Part shown: positions 9,559 through 19,221 of the stretch, one piece after another
How the letters are laid out: each line of letters starts with the position of its first letter
How positions within the stretch are numbered: position 1 is the stretch's first letter
Source: Candidatus Hydrogenedentota bacterium
GTDB lineage: Bacteria; Hydrogenedentota; Hydrogenedentia; Hydrogenedentales; CAITNO01
Reading direction: 5' to 3'
NCBI GenBank assembly: GCA_018056705.1
Contig: JAGPFE010000013.1
Location: 1-64,000, forward strand
Length of the DNA stretch: 64,000 bases
The notes under the pieces: model-generated
Databases searched by the model: none
The model's input: the letters and a program-made list of their open reading frames with translations, nothing else
Told to the model about the DNA's origin: nothing
Position numbers and translations under genes: made by a program

Positions 9559-10233
9559 ATGATCCGGAATCCTGAAGAGGTGCGCTGGTTCCATTCCATC
9601 GATCTTGGGAACGGCGTCATTACAAGGGGACATAAACCCCACGACCTGTTACTCGAGGAAAGCGATTACGTATTCCGGTACAGTCCCGCGGGGCTTTCCG
9701 TTCTGGACGTGGGGGCATGGGACGGCTTTTTTTCATTCGAGGCCGAACGCCGCGGGGCGGCCCGTGTGCTGGCCACGGACCATTTCTGCTGGAGCGGTCC
9801 CGGCTGGGGAACGTTCGACGGGTTTGACACGGCGCGGCATTATCTCAACTCGAAGGTGCAGGACCTGGATATCGATGTGCTTGATATCAGTCCGGAGACG
9901 GTGGGAACCTTCGACATGGTACTGTTCCTGGGCGTTTTGTACCACCTCAAGAATCCCTTCCTGGGTCTCGAAAAGGTGACCGCGGTATGCGAAAAACAGA
10001 TCGTGGTCGAAACCGTGATAGACCTGTGGGACCTGGAGCGTCCAGCTGCCGCGTTCTACCCGGGCAAGTCCAAGCTGGGTGACCCTACCAACTGGTGGGG
10101 CCTGAACCATCACGCCGTGGCTGCCATGCTGAACGAACTGGGTTTCCCCCGGGTCGAAGTATTGCTGCATCCACGGTCTTCCCCGCAGAATCCGGACAGC
10201 ATGCGCGCGTTTTTCTACGGATTCAGGGAATAA
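9559..10233 (+). CDS. Class I SAM-dependent methyltransferase, CmoB/DUF1698-like
   Basis: A 224-residue methyltransferase with SAM motif [20 protein letters not shown], an acidic end of strand 2 (ATDHFCW) and motif [19 protein letters not shown]. The opening [10 protein letters not shown] resembles the tRNA 5-carboxymethoxyuridine (CmoB-like) and related families in which a Trp-Phe-His segment precedes the fold. No strong evidence fixes the substrate: small molecules, lipids or tRNA are possible. The ATG is preceded by a GAGGAG Shine-Dalgarno sequence. The gene is divergent from uxs across 110 bp. Confidence 0.85.
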   Translation: MIRNPEEVRWFHSIDLGNGVITRGHKPHDLLLEESDYVFRYSPAGLSVLDVGAWDGFFSFEAERRGAARVLATDHFCWSGPGWGTFDGFDTARHYLNSKVQDLDIDVLDISPETVGTFDMVLFLGVLYHLKNPFLGLEKVTAVCEKQIVVETVIDLWDLERPAAAFYPGKSKLGDPTNWWGLNHHAVAAMLNELGFPRVEVLLHPRSSPQNPDSMRAFFYGFRE

Positions 10234-10331
10234 CAGTTGGGAGTCATGAGGGTTAACCATTCAAACGGAGAAGGGAATGAGGCCCGTTACGATGCTCCCG
10301 TATGACCATATCGGGGGCAGGATCGGTACGC

Positions 10332-11144
10332 ATGAGTTCACGAGCAAGGCAGTTGGGCGTGGGCATCGGCCTGTTGTTGTTGGCTGGTTGCGGAGGAGAA
10401 GGGGCGGACGGGCCGTCCCGGTGGCAGCCCCGGCTGGACGCGACGTGGCGGTACCAGTTGAGTGAACCTGTCACCGCGCCCGTTTCCGGGGTAGACGTCT
10501 ACGTGCTGGATCTTTTTGATACGCCCGGTGAGACGGTCTCCGCGCTGAAGGCCGGCGGCGCCCGGGTGGTGGCCTACTTCTCCGCGGGCAGTTACGAGGA
10601 CTGGCGGCCGGACGCGTCGAGATATCCCGGGAATATTGTCGGCGCTCCCTACGAAGGATGGCCCGGGGAACGCTGGGTGGACATCCGGGCGCTGGACGTG
10701 CTGGGGCCCATTCTGCGCGATCGCCTCGACCTTGCCGTCCAGAAAGGGTTTGACGGCGTGGATCCCGACAATGTCGACGGCTATCTCAATGCCACGGGTT
10801 TTCCGTTGCGGGACGCCGACCAGATCCACTTCAACCGGTGGATCGCCCGGGAAGCCCACCGGCGAGGCCTGGCCGTGGGACTCAAGAACGATCCGGAACA
10901 GGCAACTGTCCTGGAACCCGATTTTGACTTCGCCGTGAGCGAATCCTGTTACGCTGAAGGCTGGTGTGACCTCTGGAAGCCTTTCGTTGACGCGGCGAAG
11001 CCTGTGCTTGCCATCGAATATACCGATACCCTCTCCGAGTCTGAATTTGTCAACGGGGCGTGTGCTTCCGTGCTGGCCGGCGTGCGGCCCGTGCTCTGTC
11101 GCCGGGAACTGGACGGCTGGACCATGTCATGCCCGGGAAATTAA
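10332..11144 (+). CDS. GH114-like (endo-alpha-1,4-polygalactosaminidase family) lipoprotein
   Basis: Predicted periplasmic or surface lipoprotein of 270 residues with lipobox LLLLAGC close to the N-terminus. The fold segments VDVYVLDLFDT, VVAYFSAGSYEDWRPDA, GFDGVDPDNVDGY and GLAVGLKND match the TIM-barrel GH114 family, whose members cleave galactosaminogalactan-like polymers. The acidic residues in the DVYVLD and DGVDPDN strands are probable catalytic or structural positions. The ATG at 10332 gives a normal short signal sequence; an in-frame ATG at 10302 lacks a ribosome binding site. It may help release or remodel aminosugar-containing polysaccharide. Confidence 0.82.
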   Translation: MSSRARQLGVGIGLLLLAGCGGEGADGPSRWQPRLDATWRYQLSEPVTAPVSGVDVYVLDLFDTPGETVSALKAGGARVVAYFSAGSYEDWRPDASRYPGNIVGAPYEGWPGERWVDIRALDVLGPILRDRLDLAVQKGFDGVDPDNVDGYLNATGFPLRDADQIHFNRWIAREAHRRGLAVGLKNDPEQATVLEPDFDFAVSESCYAEGWCDLWKPFVDAAKPVLAIEYTDTLSESEFVNGACASVLAGVRPVLCRRELDGWTMSCPGN

Positions 11145-11199
11145 ACGGGTTCTTCCAGGTGTTATCCGTTGCGCCATTGCGGAGGCATCAGGAGACGTC

Positions 11200-11553
11200 A
11201 TGGCGGATTTCGACAACACCGGATCTTTCCGGCAGCGGCTGGAAGCCTTCTGGCCCTATTACCTTGGAGAGCATAGCCGGCGGATTACCCGCCTGTGGCA
11301 TTTCGCGGGGTCCACGCTGGGGCTGGTCTGCCTGCTGGCCTTTTTCATCGACCAGAAATGGTGGCTGATTCCCCTTGGCCTCGTGCTCGGGTATGGATTC
11401 GCGTGGATTGGGCATTTCTTTTTCGAGAAGAACCGTCCCGCCACGTTCAAGTATCCGTTGCTGTCGTTCCTGTCTGACTGGCGGATGTTCTACTGCATTT
11501 TGACAGGACGGATTTCCCGGGAACTGGATCGGTTCGACATCCGGGAAAAGTGA
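11200..11553 (+). CDS. DUF962/Mpo1-like membrane protein
   Basis: A 117-residue integral membrane protein with three hydrophobic segments and the family features FWPYYLGEHSRRITRLWHFAG, GLVLGYGFAWIGHFFFEKNRPATF and HFFFEKN. Yeast Mpo1 is an iron-dependent dioxygenase acting on 2-hydroxy fatty acids, and the conserved His residues in the RLWHF and WIGHFFFE segments are the expected metal ligands. Bacterial members are barely studied. The ATG at 11200 is preceded by GGAG at 11191. It follows the GH114-like gene by 55 bp and ends close to a convergent gene. Confidence 0.85.
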   Translation: MADFDNTGSFRQRLEAFWPYYLGEHSRRITRLWHFAGSTLGLVCLLAFFIDQKWWLIPLGLVLGYGFAWIGHFFFEKNRPATFKYPLLSFLSDWRMFYCILTGRISRELDRFDIREK

Positions 11554-11599
11554 TGGGGCGCGCCGCGACACTGGGGTGAACGACGCGTCGGTCCACGCG

Positions 11600-14500
11600 T
11601 CAAAGATACCCAAGCGCGCGCATCTGTTCCTGGGTAGCGTTATCCATGGGCACTTGGGGGGGCTGGTCCTGCGCGGAACCCGGGGCTTGCCCCGGAGTCG
11701 ATCCTGTTCCGGTTACGCCTCGCAGGACGGCGTCCATCTTAAGGCGCATCTGGTTTAAAAGATCGGTTGCTTCCGACGTTCCAGCGAGGTCCCGGTGTTC
11801 TGCCGGGTCGGTCCGACGGTCATAAAATTCTTCGGGACGCACGCCGCGGGGATTATCCGGGTTCGCCTGGATCAGGGTATGGCTGGCGTCACGGACGGAA
11901 CGCATCCGGTTACCTTCAAAATCGATTTCCGTGAAAGCGAGGCCTCCCTCCGCGACGGGGCTGCCCGCGGGGTCCACGAGGGGCACTCCGGGGAGACCAG
12001 GCAGTGCGGCCAGCATGTGGTCCTGGCCGCAGACCCGTAGCACCGTCGGCATCAGGTCCACCAGCCGGGCCAGGCCTTCCACCCGGGAACCGGCGTAGAC
12101 ATTTCCCGGCAGTTTCAGGGCGAGGGGCACCCGGGCCAGTTCTTCGTACACGGTCTGGCCATGCCACCAGCCGCCATGATCATGAAATTCCTCACCGTGA
12201 TCCGACACGAAAACGATCAGCGTGTTGTCGTACAATCCCCGTTCGCGCAGGCCCTGGAACAGCCGGGCGAGGTGGCGATCCAGGTAATTGACCTCTGAAC
12301 AATAGGCCCGGAACATGGGCTCCCGGAATCGTTCCGGGTCGGGATGTTCCATGCGCGCCCGCGCGTACCCCACGCCGGGCCGTTCGTGGTCCATGAACGG
12401 GTCGTGGGTATCCATGTAATGCAGGTAAAGGTAGAAAGGCCGGTCCTTGGGACGTTCCGTGTCGAACCATCGCAGGGCGGTGTCCGTAACCGATTCCGCG
12501 GGCTGGTAGAAGTCGGTGACGCGAAGGCGTCCACCCCGGAGTTTACCCTCGACCGTCAGAAAAACCTTGCGGCAGACCTGGTACAGGGAGAGACGGGTGG
12601 CGCCCGGCGTGGCACCAGGAAGGGGATTCGGCTTGAGATCGGTGTAGGAGTCGAATCCAGCATCAAACCCAAACAAGGACAGGGTGTTGGGATTATTGGA
12701 AAACCCCGCCGTGTGCCAGCCGGCCTTGCGCAGGCATTCCGCCAGGGTGGGCAGGCCTGGACGGAGGGCGGCGGTTTTGGTCTCCGCGCCGTGGTCGTGG
12801 GGATACCGTCCCGTGAACATGGTCGCGAAAGACGGCTTGGTCCAGGTAGCCCCCGCGTAGGCACGGGCATAAACCACGGCTTCCTGGGCGAAGGCATCGA
12901 TAGCGGGCGTATCCGTTGGGGCGTCGGGGTTCCACGGCTTGAGCACGTCCGCCCGCAGGGCGTCTACCGCGCAGAGGATCACGTTCGGCGCGTCGGCGGG
13001 CGGAGCAGTCCCTGTGGACGTGGGACGCGTGGCGGGCTGGGGCTTGAGCGTTACGGCGGCCTGGCCCGCGCCCCAGGCGATGGCCACGAGGAGCATCCAG
13101 CCCACGGCGGCAAGCAGGTTCAGGGGCAGCATGCGTCCGCGAACGCGTTGCTCGAGCCATATGCCTTTGAGCAGTGCGATCCCAAATCCCACGCAGGTTG
13201 CTCCCCCGCACAGAAGTCCCCAGAATGCCATCCAGGAAACGGTCAGGCCATGTCCGGCCAGCACGTCCCGCTGGATCCGGAATAGGCCAATGACCAGTGA
13301 GCCCGTAACGAAGGCTCCCGCCCAGGCCAGCGCTACGGTGGTGGCCCAGGCCGGGGGACGATTTCGCAGCATGCCGATGAACAACCATCCGCATGCCATA
13401 ACCAGTCCCACTCCACCGAACAGCACGCCGTAAACCAGGCCGCCCCACCAGAAAAGCCCGGCGTCCTCCACCCAGGGAAGGGACCGGGAGATCCAGCCGG
13501 CTTCAAGCAGGGCGATCAACGTGCCGGCCATGGCGCCCCCAAGCAGTCCTCCCGTGAGCGCGCCTGCCAGGGCGGCCCGCCACCGGCGCGTGGTCCCGGG
13601 ATCCAGTTCCGGCAACTCGGTTCCACCCGCCCCGCGGGCGCGCAGGGCAGCCAGTTCTTCCCGCAACCGGAGCGCTTCCGCCCGGGAGATTCCTCCCCAC
13701 AGCAACAGGGGAATACTCAGGATGAATGGAATGATTTCTCCCGCCCACAGTTCCAGGTGACCACCCAGAATAGCGGGAGCGTGTCCGGCTTTCGGGCCCA
13801 GGACCAGGCCAAAGGCGGCTTCCCGCACCCCCATGCCAGAGATGGTCAGGGCCAGGACGGACGCGGCGATCATCAGCGGACTTACGAAAAGAATATCCGC
13901 CACCGAAGCGTCGCGCGCCCGGATGGCCATGAAGGTGCACTGAAACGTCGCGCAGGTGCCCAGGTGGACGCCCAACCCGAAAACCAGCGCCAGCAGCAGG
14001 GTGGACCGATGGGCGGCGTAGGCCGTGGCGGCTGCCCCGAACCGGTTGATCAACCGGCGTGTCCGGCCCGGTACCGGCAGCACGGAAACCAGGATCTGGA
14101 TCGCCCGGGGTTGCAAGAGCAACAGCAGGCTGACGGTGACGCCCGTCAGCAGGATGGCCATGATGACCGCCAGCAGCGGCACGTTGATTTTGAAGTAGCG
14201 GAATCCCAGCGGGAAGGTTGTCAAAACCAGGAAGGCCAGCGCGATGATGCCCGTGAGTTTTTCCACGGCAATGACCGTAGCGCACCGGACGGGATCCCCC
14301 GTGTCCCGGGAAGAAGCGACAAGCCGGAATCCATCCAGTCCCAGCGTGCCCGGCAGCAACAGGCCGATGGCCCGGCCCATGAACCACTGGTACGCTAGGG
14401 ATCGCCAAGGAAGCCGCAGGCCCTGTCCCGCCAGCAGCAATCGCCAGCGAATGATCCCGCAGCCGATCCCCAGCAGTTTCACGCCCGCCGCGCATCCCAT

Positions 14501-14680
14501 CCAGAACAGGAACCAGCCCGGGCCGGTTTCGCTGACCCGTACCATTTCCCGCCACACGTCGCCCACCCGCACGCCGCCAAACAATCCCGCGGGCAGGCCG
14601 AGCCATTCCGGCCGGAAAATCAGCGTGAACAGGATTGCCACGAAGGCGAATTTTACGAGGAATAATGCCGCGCGCTTCAT
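11600..14680 (-). CDS. Fusion: flippase-like (LPG synthase TM/UPF0104) domain plus sulfatase-like domain
   Basis: A 1026-residue inner-membrane protein. Residues 1-330 form a multi-pass domain like the lysylphosphatidylglycerol synthase TM family (UPF0104). Residues about 335-355 are a charged helix, and 370-530 add further membrane helices. Residues 555-960 are an alkaline phosphatase/sulfatase-fold domain with metal motifs VDALRADVL and SDHGEEFHDHGG; it ends QMRALGYL, a common sulfatase tail. The nucleophile region reads TWTKPSFATMFTGRYPHDHG: Thr takes the place of the Cys/Ser of formylglycine sulfatases and no following Arg is seen. A phospho-group transferase or phosphodiesterase on a lipid or glycan is therefore as likely as a sulfatase. 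Confidence 0.85.
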   Translation of the reverse strand: MKRAALFLVKFAFVAILFTLIFRPEWLGLPAGLFGGVRVGDVWREMVRVSETGPGWFLFWMGCAAGVKLLGIGCGIIRWRLLLAGQGLRLPWRSLAYQWFMGRAIGLLLPGTLGLDGFRLVASSRDTGDPVRCATVIAVEKLTGIIALAFLVLTTFPLGFRYFKINVPLLAVIMAILLTGVTVSLLLLLQPRAIQILVSVLPVPGRTRRLINRFGAAATAYAAHRSTLLLALVFGLGVHLGTCATFQCTFMAIRARDASVADILFVSPLMIAASVLALTISGMGVREAAFGLVLGPKAGHAPAILGGHLELWAGEIIPFILSIPLLLWGGISRAEALRLREELAALRARGAGGTELPELDPGTTRRWRAALAGALTGGLLGGAMAGTLIALLEAGWISRSLPWVEDAGLFWWGGLVYGVLFGGVGLVMACGWLFIGMLRNRPPAWATTVALAWAGAFVTGSLVIGLFRIQRDVLAGHGLTVSWMAFWGLLCGGATCVGFGIALLKGIWLEQRVRGRMLPLNLLAAVGWMLLVAIAWGAGQAAVTLKPQPATRPTSTGTAPPADAPNVILCAVDALRADVLKPWNPDAPTDTPAIDAFAQEAVVYARAYAGATWTKPSFATMFTGRYPHDHGAETKTAALRPGLPTLAECLRKAGWHTAGFSNNPNTLSLFGFDAGFDSYTDLKPNPLPGATPGATRLSLYQVCRKVFLTVEGKLRGGRLRVTDFYQPAESVTDTALRWFDTERPKDRPFYLYLHYMDTHDPFMDHERPGVGYARARMEHPDPERFREPMFRAYCSEVNYLDRHLARLFQGLRERGLYDNTLIVFVSDHGEEFHDHGGWWHGQTVYEELARVPLALKLPGNVYAGSRVEGLARLVDLMPTVLRVCGQDHMLAALPGLPGVPLVDPAGSPVAEGGLAFTEIDFEGNRMRSVRDASHTLIQANPDNPRGVRPEEFYDRRTDPAEHRDLAGTSEATDLLNQMRLKMDAVLRGVTGTGSTPGQAPGSAQDQPPQVPMDNATQEQMRALGYL

Positions 14681-14764
14681 TCGATTCTGCCGTTGTTTAC
14701 CCCGCCCGCCAGACCCGTATCATACGGACAGGGCCTCGTGGTGACCAACCGCTCGATGCCGTCA

Positions 14765-16069
14765 TCAGAAATACCAGGTCAGTTCCGCGCGGAGCATGTC
14801 GTCCTTCCGGACGAAAGTCAGCAGGTTGTCCGCGGAAATACCCGAGAACATGCGTAGTTCCACGGCCAGTTTCAGGTCATCCCGCAACCGCCGATCCGCC
14901 TGGATCGAGGTCACTACACCGCCGCTTTCGGGGTCGATGATCCATCCAGCCTGTACCGTGGTGCTCTGGGTATCGTTGAAGGCGAGCCGCCCACCCACGA
15001 AGACATCGTTCTGGAACAGGGAATAGGATTCCCGGCCCCGGCTATCCCAGATGTATTCCAGGAACAGGTAGAGATCTTTAGTGCTTTTGAAGATGCTGTT
15101 GAAAGGGTACTCAAATCCAGTGACCGCGGCGGCATAGGTGCGGGGCTCACCGGAACGCCAGATTCCTTCGAATTTCCAGACCAGTTTTTCGCCGGTCCAC
15201 TGGATTTCCAGGCCAGTCTGGTTGATCAGGTCGTAGTAAGGGGCCAGCTTGGAATTCGGGAGCGTGCGGAAAAGATCAAACCAGAAACTATTGATGTTCG
15301 CGCCGGACAGGGAGAACGTGCCTTCCGGTGGGAAGGTATACCCCAGCACCTGGGTGAGAAACCTGGGCGACCGTGAAGTGCCACTGAACTGCGAAATGGC
15401 AACGTCCCACGAACCGAAGTAATGGCTGTAGCGGGCGGCAAGGTCCACGTGCATGGACTCATTTTCCGCTTCGTAATAGTGTTCGTGGGTGACGGGGACC
15501 GGAGTACGGTAACGGCCGTGTTCTCCGGTCAGGGTCCGGCGGCGGAAGCCAGGCATCACGTAGAAATCCAGGTTACCCCACGGATTCACCAGGGTCAGGT
15601 TGGCCATGGGCTGCCCCAGTTTCTGGGTGCCCGAGATACTGTCCACCATGTCCGTCTGGTTGATGATGTCCACGAGGTGCATGGACTCGGTAACGCCCCA
15701 GAACACCTGCTGGATGCCCAGTCGCAACTCGTAGCGCTCGCTGGTTTTCATCCAGTAGAGTTTGCGGATATCGAGGTGAGAGCGTTCCTCGTCATGGGTA
15801 TCCCACCGGCCGTATGGGGTGAACACCAACTGGGTCCGGCTGTCCGGCCACTCGTGGGCGTATTCGGCTTCGCCAGACAGGCTCCAGGTGCCGTGTCCCA
15901 ACTGGTCCGGGTCGTAGGGGGGGGAGGGAAATACCCGACCCTCAATGTTCAGGTTACCCTGCCAGTCTCCCGCGGATGCCAATGATCCAAGAGCCGCTGA
16001 GGTGATCAGCGGAAGCGCGAAAAGCAAAACGCGGCGACTAGCGCGCGCTCTTGAGGGCGTTCTGGTCAA
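14765..16069 (-). CDS. DUF1302-like outer membrane beta-barrel protein
   Basis: A 434-residue exported protein with signal peptide (RRVLLFALPLITSAALG) and alternating amphipathic strands rich in aromatic residues, ending in WYF as expected for outer membrane barrels. Segments such as WMKTSERYELRLGIQQVFWG resemble DUF1302/alginate-export-like porins. A TTG start at 16069 overlaps the upstream gene by 32 bp; a weaker later start is possible. It is the third member of an RND/LolA-like/barrel set, a combination usually linked to export of a hydrophobic compound or outer membrane lipid. The barrel presumably acts at the outer membrane. Confidence 0.82.
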   Translation of the reverse strand: MTRTPSRARASRRVLLFALPLITSAALGSLASAGDWQGNLNIEGRVFPSPPYDPDQLGHGTWSLSGEAEYAHEWPDSRTQLVFTPYGRWDTHDEERSHLDIRKLYWMKTSERYELRLGIQQVFWGVTESMHLVDIINQTDMVDSISGTQKLGQPMANLTLVNPWGNLDFYVMPGFRRRTLTGEHGRYRTPVPVTHEHYYEAENESMHVDLAARYSHYFGSWDVAISQFSGTSRSPRFLTQVLGYTFPPEGTFSLSGANINSFWFDLFRTLPNSKLAPYYDLINQTGLEIQWTGEKLVWKFEGIWRSGEPRTYAAAVTGFEYPFNSIFKSTKDLYLFLEYIWDSRGRESYSLFQNDVFVGGRLAFNDTQSTTVQAGWIIDPESGGVVTSIQADRRLRDDLKLAVELRMFSGISADNLLTFVRKDDMLRAELTWYF

Positions 16070-16862
16070 AGTCGCGTTCCGTCAGACCTGTTTTGAACTG
16101 GATATTTTTCCACTCCAGGATGGTGCTTTTTCCGGACTGGTGATTGACCATTTCCATGCGGGCGGGGCGCCAATGGTGGTCCAGGTACTGCTGATACCCG
16201 GAGAGGGTAAGGGTTTTGAGCAGTTCGCCCTTCTTGTCGTAATAGTCCACCTTCTGTACCCGCAACTGTTCCTTGTCCAGCCAGGCCACCTGTTTTGAAT
16301 ACCCCGATTCCTTGTTTTCCGGGTACCGTTCCAGCTTGTGACACGGCATCCCATCCAGTTCTTCTTCTCCCAGGTACTTGTAGGAAAATTTCTCCACCCG
16401 CTGGGAACCCATGTCTTCAAAGGCGAACTCGCTGCCCATGAACGGTCCGGACTGGCCACTGCCGGTGATCCGCTTGACCCGGTTCACGGAGGGAATGAAC
16501 AGCCACTGTTCATCGGGCTTGTCCTTGTAAGAATAGGTCAGCAGGGCCGTGCCGCGCACATCTTTTGGGGTATCAAAAATTACCAGGGCCCGGATAGCGT
16601 CATTTTCCCCTTCCAGGGTTTTGATGCGCAGTTCCCGGCGCATTTCATCATTATTCCGGTTTTTGAGAATCATCACGAGGTCTGCTACCTGGTCACCGTA
16701 CCCGCGGTCCCGGTTCCAGGCTTCCTGGGCAATGGCAAGCCCTTTTTCTTCGGGTGTTTCCGCTGTCGCGCGCGGCGAAGGAATCAGCAATGAGCCCAAC
16801 AGCAGGGTGATGATCAACAACGCTTTCCGTTCAACTTTCCACCGCGAGCAGTTGTTCTTCAC
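16038..16862 (-). CDS. Outer membrane lipoprotein-sorting (LolA-like) protein
   Basis: A 274-residue periplasmic protein with a cleavable signal (ALLIITLLLGSLLIPSPRATA). It belongs to the COG2834-type LolA-like group: RELRIKTLEGENDAIRALVI, LLTYSYKDKPDEQWLFIPS, and GSGQSGPFMGSEFAFEDM. Members of this group accompany MMPL/RND transporters rather than the Lol system itself, and likely carry a lipid or hydrophobic cargo across the periplasm. It starts at GTG with GGAGGAG upstream, overlaps the end of the RND gene by 32 bp, and overlaps the barrel gene by 32 bp. Confidence 0.87.
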   Translation of the reverse strand: MKNNCSRWKVERKALLIITLLLGSLLIPSPRATAETPEEKGLAIAQEAWNRDRGYGDQVADLVMILKNRNNDEMRRELRIKTLEGENDAIRALVIFDTPKDVRGTALLTYSYKDKPDEQWLFIPSVNRVKRITGSGQSGPFMGSEFAFEDMGSQRVEKFSYKYLGEEELDGMPCHKLERYPENKESGYSKQVAWLDKEQLRVQKVDYYDKKGELLKTLTLSGYQQYLDHHWRPARMEMVNHQSGKSTILEWKNIQFKTGLTERDFDQNALKSAR

Positions 16863-19221
16863 GACGTATCTCCTCCAGCGTTTTCACCGCGACCCGTTCC
16901 CGGCGGTCCAGGTACAGCAGCAGGGACGGCAACAACAACAGGTTAGACCCAAGGGCCAATGTCATGATAATAGCCGAAAGAACCCCCAGGTTGTCACTAA
17001 ACACCATGGGCGACAGGGCTAGCACGCCGAACCCCGTGGCCAGCACCACCGCCACGGCCCACAGGGCCTTGCCGCAATGGGTATAGGCGTACCGGATGGC
17101 ATCCTCCGTGGTCAGGCCATACAGGCGCCGCGCGCGCAGGTACTTCGACATGAAGTGGATACAATTGTCCACGATAATCCCGACGGTGATCGAAATGATG
17201 GAAGACATGCTGAAGTTCATGGTCCACCCCATCATGGCCCAGGTTCCAAAGCCCACGATGATGGGGATCATGTTGGTCGGCAGGCTGAGCAGGCCGAACA
17301 CCACGGATCGCAGGGACACCATGATGGCCAGCATGACCAGGATGACGGTCATGGGTGAGGAAATCCACATGGAGTCGATCATCGTCCGGGAAATATCGGT
17401 AAACAGCACAGGCAGTCCCACCGCGTCCGTGCGCATGTATTCGGGCAGGTTATGCCGCATCCATTCCCGCGCGTGATCCCGCAGCACGGACATCTTTTCC
17501 GACGACAGGTTGGCCGTGGTTACCGAGAACAGCGTGGCCGATTTGTCCACGTTGATTTCGCTGTTCAGGTCGATCCCCTGCGGCAGGGACATCTCGTACA
17601 GCAACAGGTACTGCGCGGCCATCTCCCTCGTTTCGGGCAGCCGGTACATGTCGGGGCGGTCGCCGTGCAGGGCCTTGTTCAGGCGTTTCATGGTGTCCGC
17701 GATGGTGCGCACGTGCACAACCCCGGGTTGCTGGCGGAACCAGTTTGCCAGCCGGTCAAGTCCTTCCAGGTATTCCGGGTCCGTCACGCCATCCGATTCC
17801 CTGGCGGGAATGGGATAACTCAGCACGTAGATGCCGGTCAGGTTATCCATCGCGTATTCCGTGGTGGCCCGGATGGGATAGCCCTTTTCAAACCAGTCCA
17901 CGAACTGGTTATTGATCTCGAGTTTCGTGACGTAATAGCCGAAGACGACCGTGAGCACGCCGAAGACCGCGAGTGGAACCGCCCGCCATCGCAGGACTGC
18001 TTCGGCAGTCCAGGCCATGGCCCGTTCCACCAGGTCGTCCAGCCGGCTTTGCCGCACTCGGAAGGGTAAGATTGCCAGGAACGCCGGGAGAAATACCACC
18101 GCAAGGAACCACGCCACGATCACGCCCCCCAGCACGAGGTTACCAAAAGCCTGAATGGGCGGGATGCCCACGAAATTCATGCTGAAGAAACCGAAAGCGG
18201 TGGTAAGACTCGTGAGGAACGCGGGGGACTGGTTGATCCGCATCGTTTCGATGATGGCTGCTTTCTTTTTCATGCCGTCGCGCATGCTCTTCTGCATGGT
18301 CGTGATGATGTGGATACAGTCGGATACCGCCAGGGTGAGAATGACCAGCGGAGCGGGGCTCACCGGGCCAGAAACGCGGTAGCCCAGCAGGCAGTAAGCG
18401 CCCACGGAAATCAGGACGCTCATCAGAACCACGGTGGCGATGGCCAGGGAAAGCAACACCGACCGCAACAGGATCGTCATCATGACCAGCAGTAAAACCA
18501 GCATGATCGGTACCAGGGTTTCCAGGTCCCGGATGGTTGCCGTCCGGAAGGCGTCGTTGAGTGGAATCACCCCGGTAACCCCGACCGATACTTCCGGAAA
18601 TCGCTGTTCCGTTTCCCGGGCGAGGCGTTTGGCTTCCTGGGTCAGCAGTCCGCCCCCGTTCACGGTAGTCTCCGGAATCTGTACCAGCAGGTTGACACCG
18701 GTGACGGCACTGCCGGGCTTGATCAAGCGATTAACCAGAAGATCTTCCTGAAAGGCCGCTTCCTTCGCCCGGGCAAAGTCTTCTTCCGTGGCCGTCGAAG
18801 GATCCTCGATGAGGGGCCGCACGTACAAGTCATCTTCGTCTGCCCATACCCGCTGAAAATTGCTCAGTGAATCCACCCGGAGCACAAAGGGCAGTTTCCA
18901 TGATTCCTCGGTCAGGTAGGCCAGGGCTTCGAAGACCCGGCGGGTAAAAATTTCGCCGTTTTTCGCCGTGACCACGAAAAACACGGTATCGTCCTTGGAG
19001 AAAGCGTTCTGCATGGCCTCGTAGGCCTGCAGTTTCGGATCGTCATGGCGAAAGAAGACCCGGTAGTCGTTTTCCAGGACAAAATAGCGGAACCCGTAGG
19101 AACAGCAGGCCGTCAGTACCAGGCAGGCCAGCACTACGGCCACCCGGTGTCGTAACAGCCAGCGATAGAAGGCTACTTCGTAGAGTTCGAAGCGGGAGTG
19201 CACGTTGAAATCTGATTGCAT
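16831..19221 (-). CDS. RND-superfamily (MMPL/HpnN-like) transporter
   Basis: A 796-residue inner-membrane transporter. A first membrane helix at about 27-47 is followed by a periplasmic domain, a five-helix block with sterol-sensing-like features, a second periplasmic domain and a second helix block (SSIISITVGIIVDNCIHFMSKY). This is the single-chain RND layout of MMPL and HpnN proteins. It is the first gene of the export set with the LolA-like and outer-membrane proteins. By family, the cargo is a lipid, hopanoid, fatty acid or other hydrophobic molecule; nothing nearby identifies it. The gene is divergent from trxA. Confidence 0.9.
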   Translation of the reverse strand: MQSDFNVHSRFELYEVAFYRWLLRHRVAVVLACLVLTACCSYGFRYFVLENDYRVFFRHDDPKLQAYEAMQNAFSKDDTVFFVVTAKNGEIFTRRVFEALAYLTEESWKLPFVLRVDSLSNFQRVWADEDDLYVRPLIEDPSTATEEDFARAKEAAFQEDLLVNRLIKPGSAVTGVNLLVQIPETTVNGGGLLTQEAKRLARETEQRFPEVSVGVTGVIPLNDAFRTATIRDLETLVPIMLVLLLVMMTILLRSVLLSLAIATVVLMSVLISVGAYCLLGYRVSGPVSPAPLVILTLAVSDCIHIITTMQKSMRDGMKKKAAIIETMRINQSPAFLTSLTTAFGFFSMNFVGIPPIQAFGNLVLGGVIVAWFLAVVFLPAFLAILPFRVRQSRLDDLVERAMAWTAEAVLRWRAVPLAVFGVLTVVFGYYVTKLEINNQFVDWFEKGYPIRATTEYAMDNLTGIYVLSYPIPARESDGVTDPEYLEGLDRLANWFRQQPGVVHVRTIADTMKRLNKALHGDRPDMYRLPETREMAAQYLLLYEMSLPQGIDLNSEINVDKSATLFSVTTANLSSEKMSVLRDHAREWMRHNLPEYMRTDAVGLPVLFTDISRTMIDSMWISSPMTVILVMLAIMVSLRSVVFGLLSLPTNMIPIIVGFGTWAMMGWTMNFSMSSIISITVGIIVDNCIHFMSKYLRARRLYGLTTEDAIRYAYTHCGKALWAVAVVLATGFGVLALSPMVFSDNLGVLSAIIMTLALGSNLLLLPSLLLYLDRRERVAVKTLEEIRREEQLLAVES

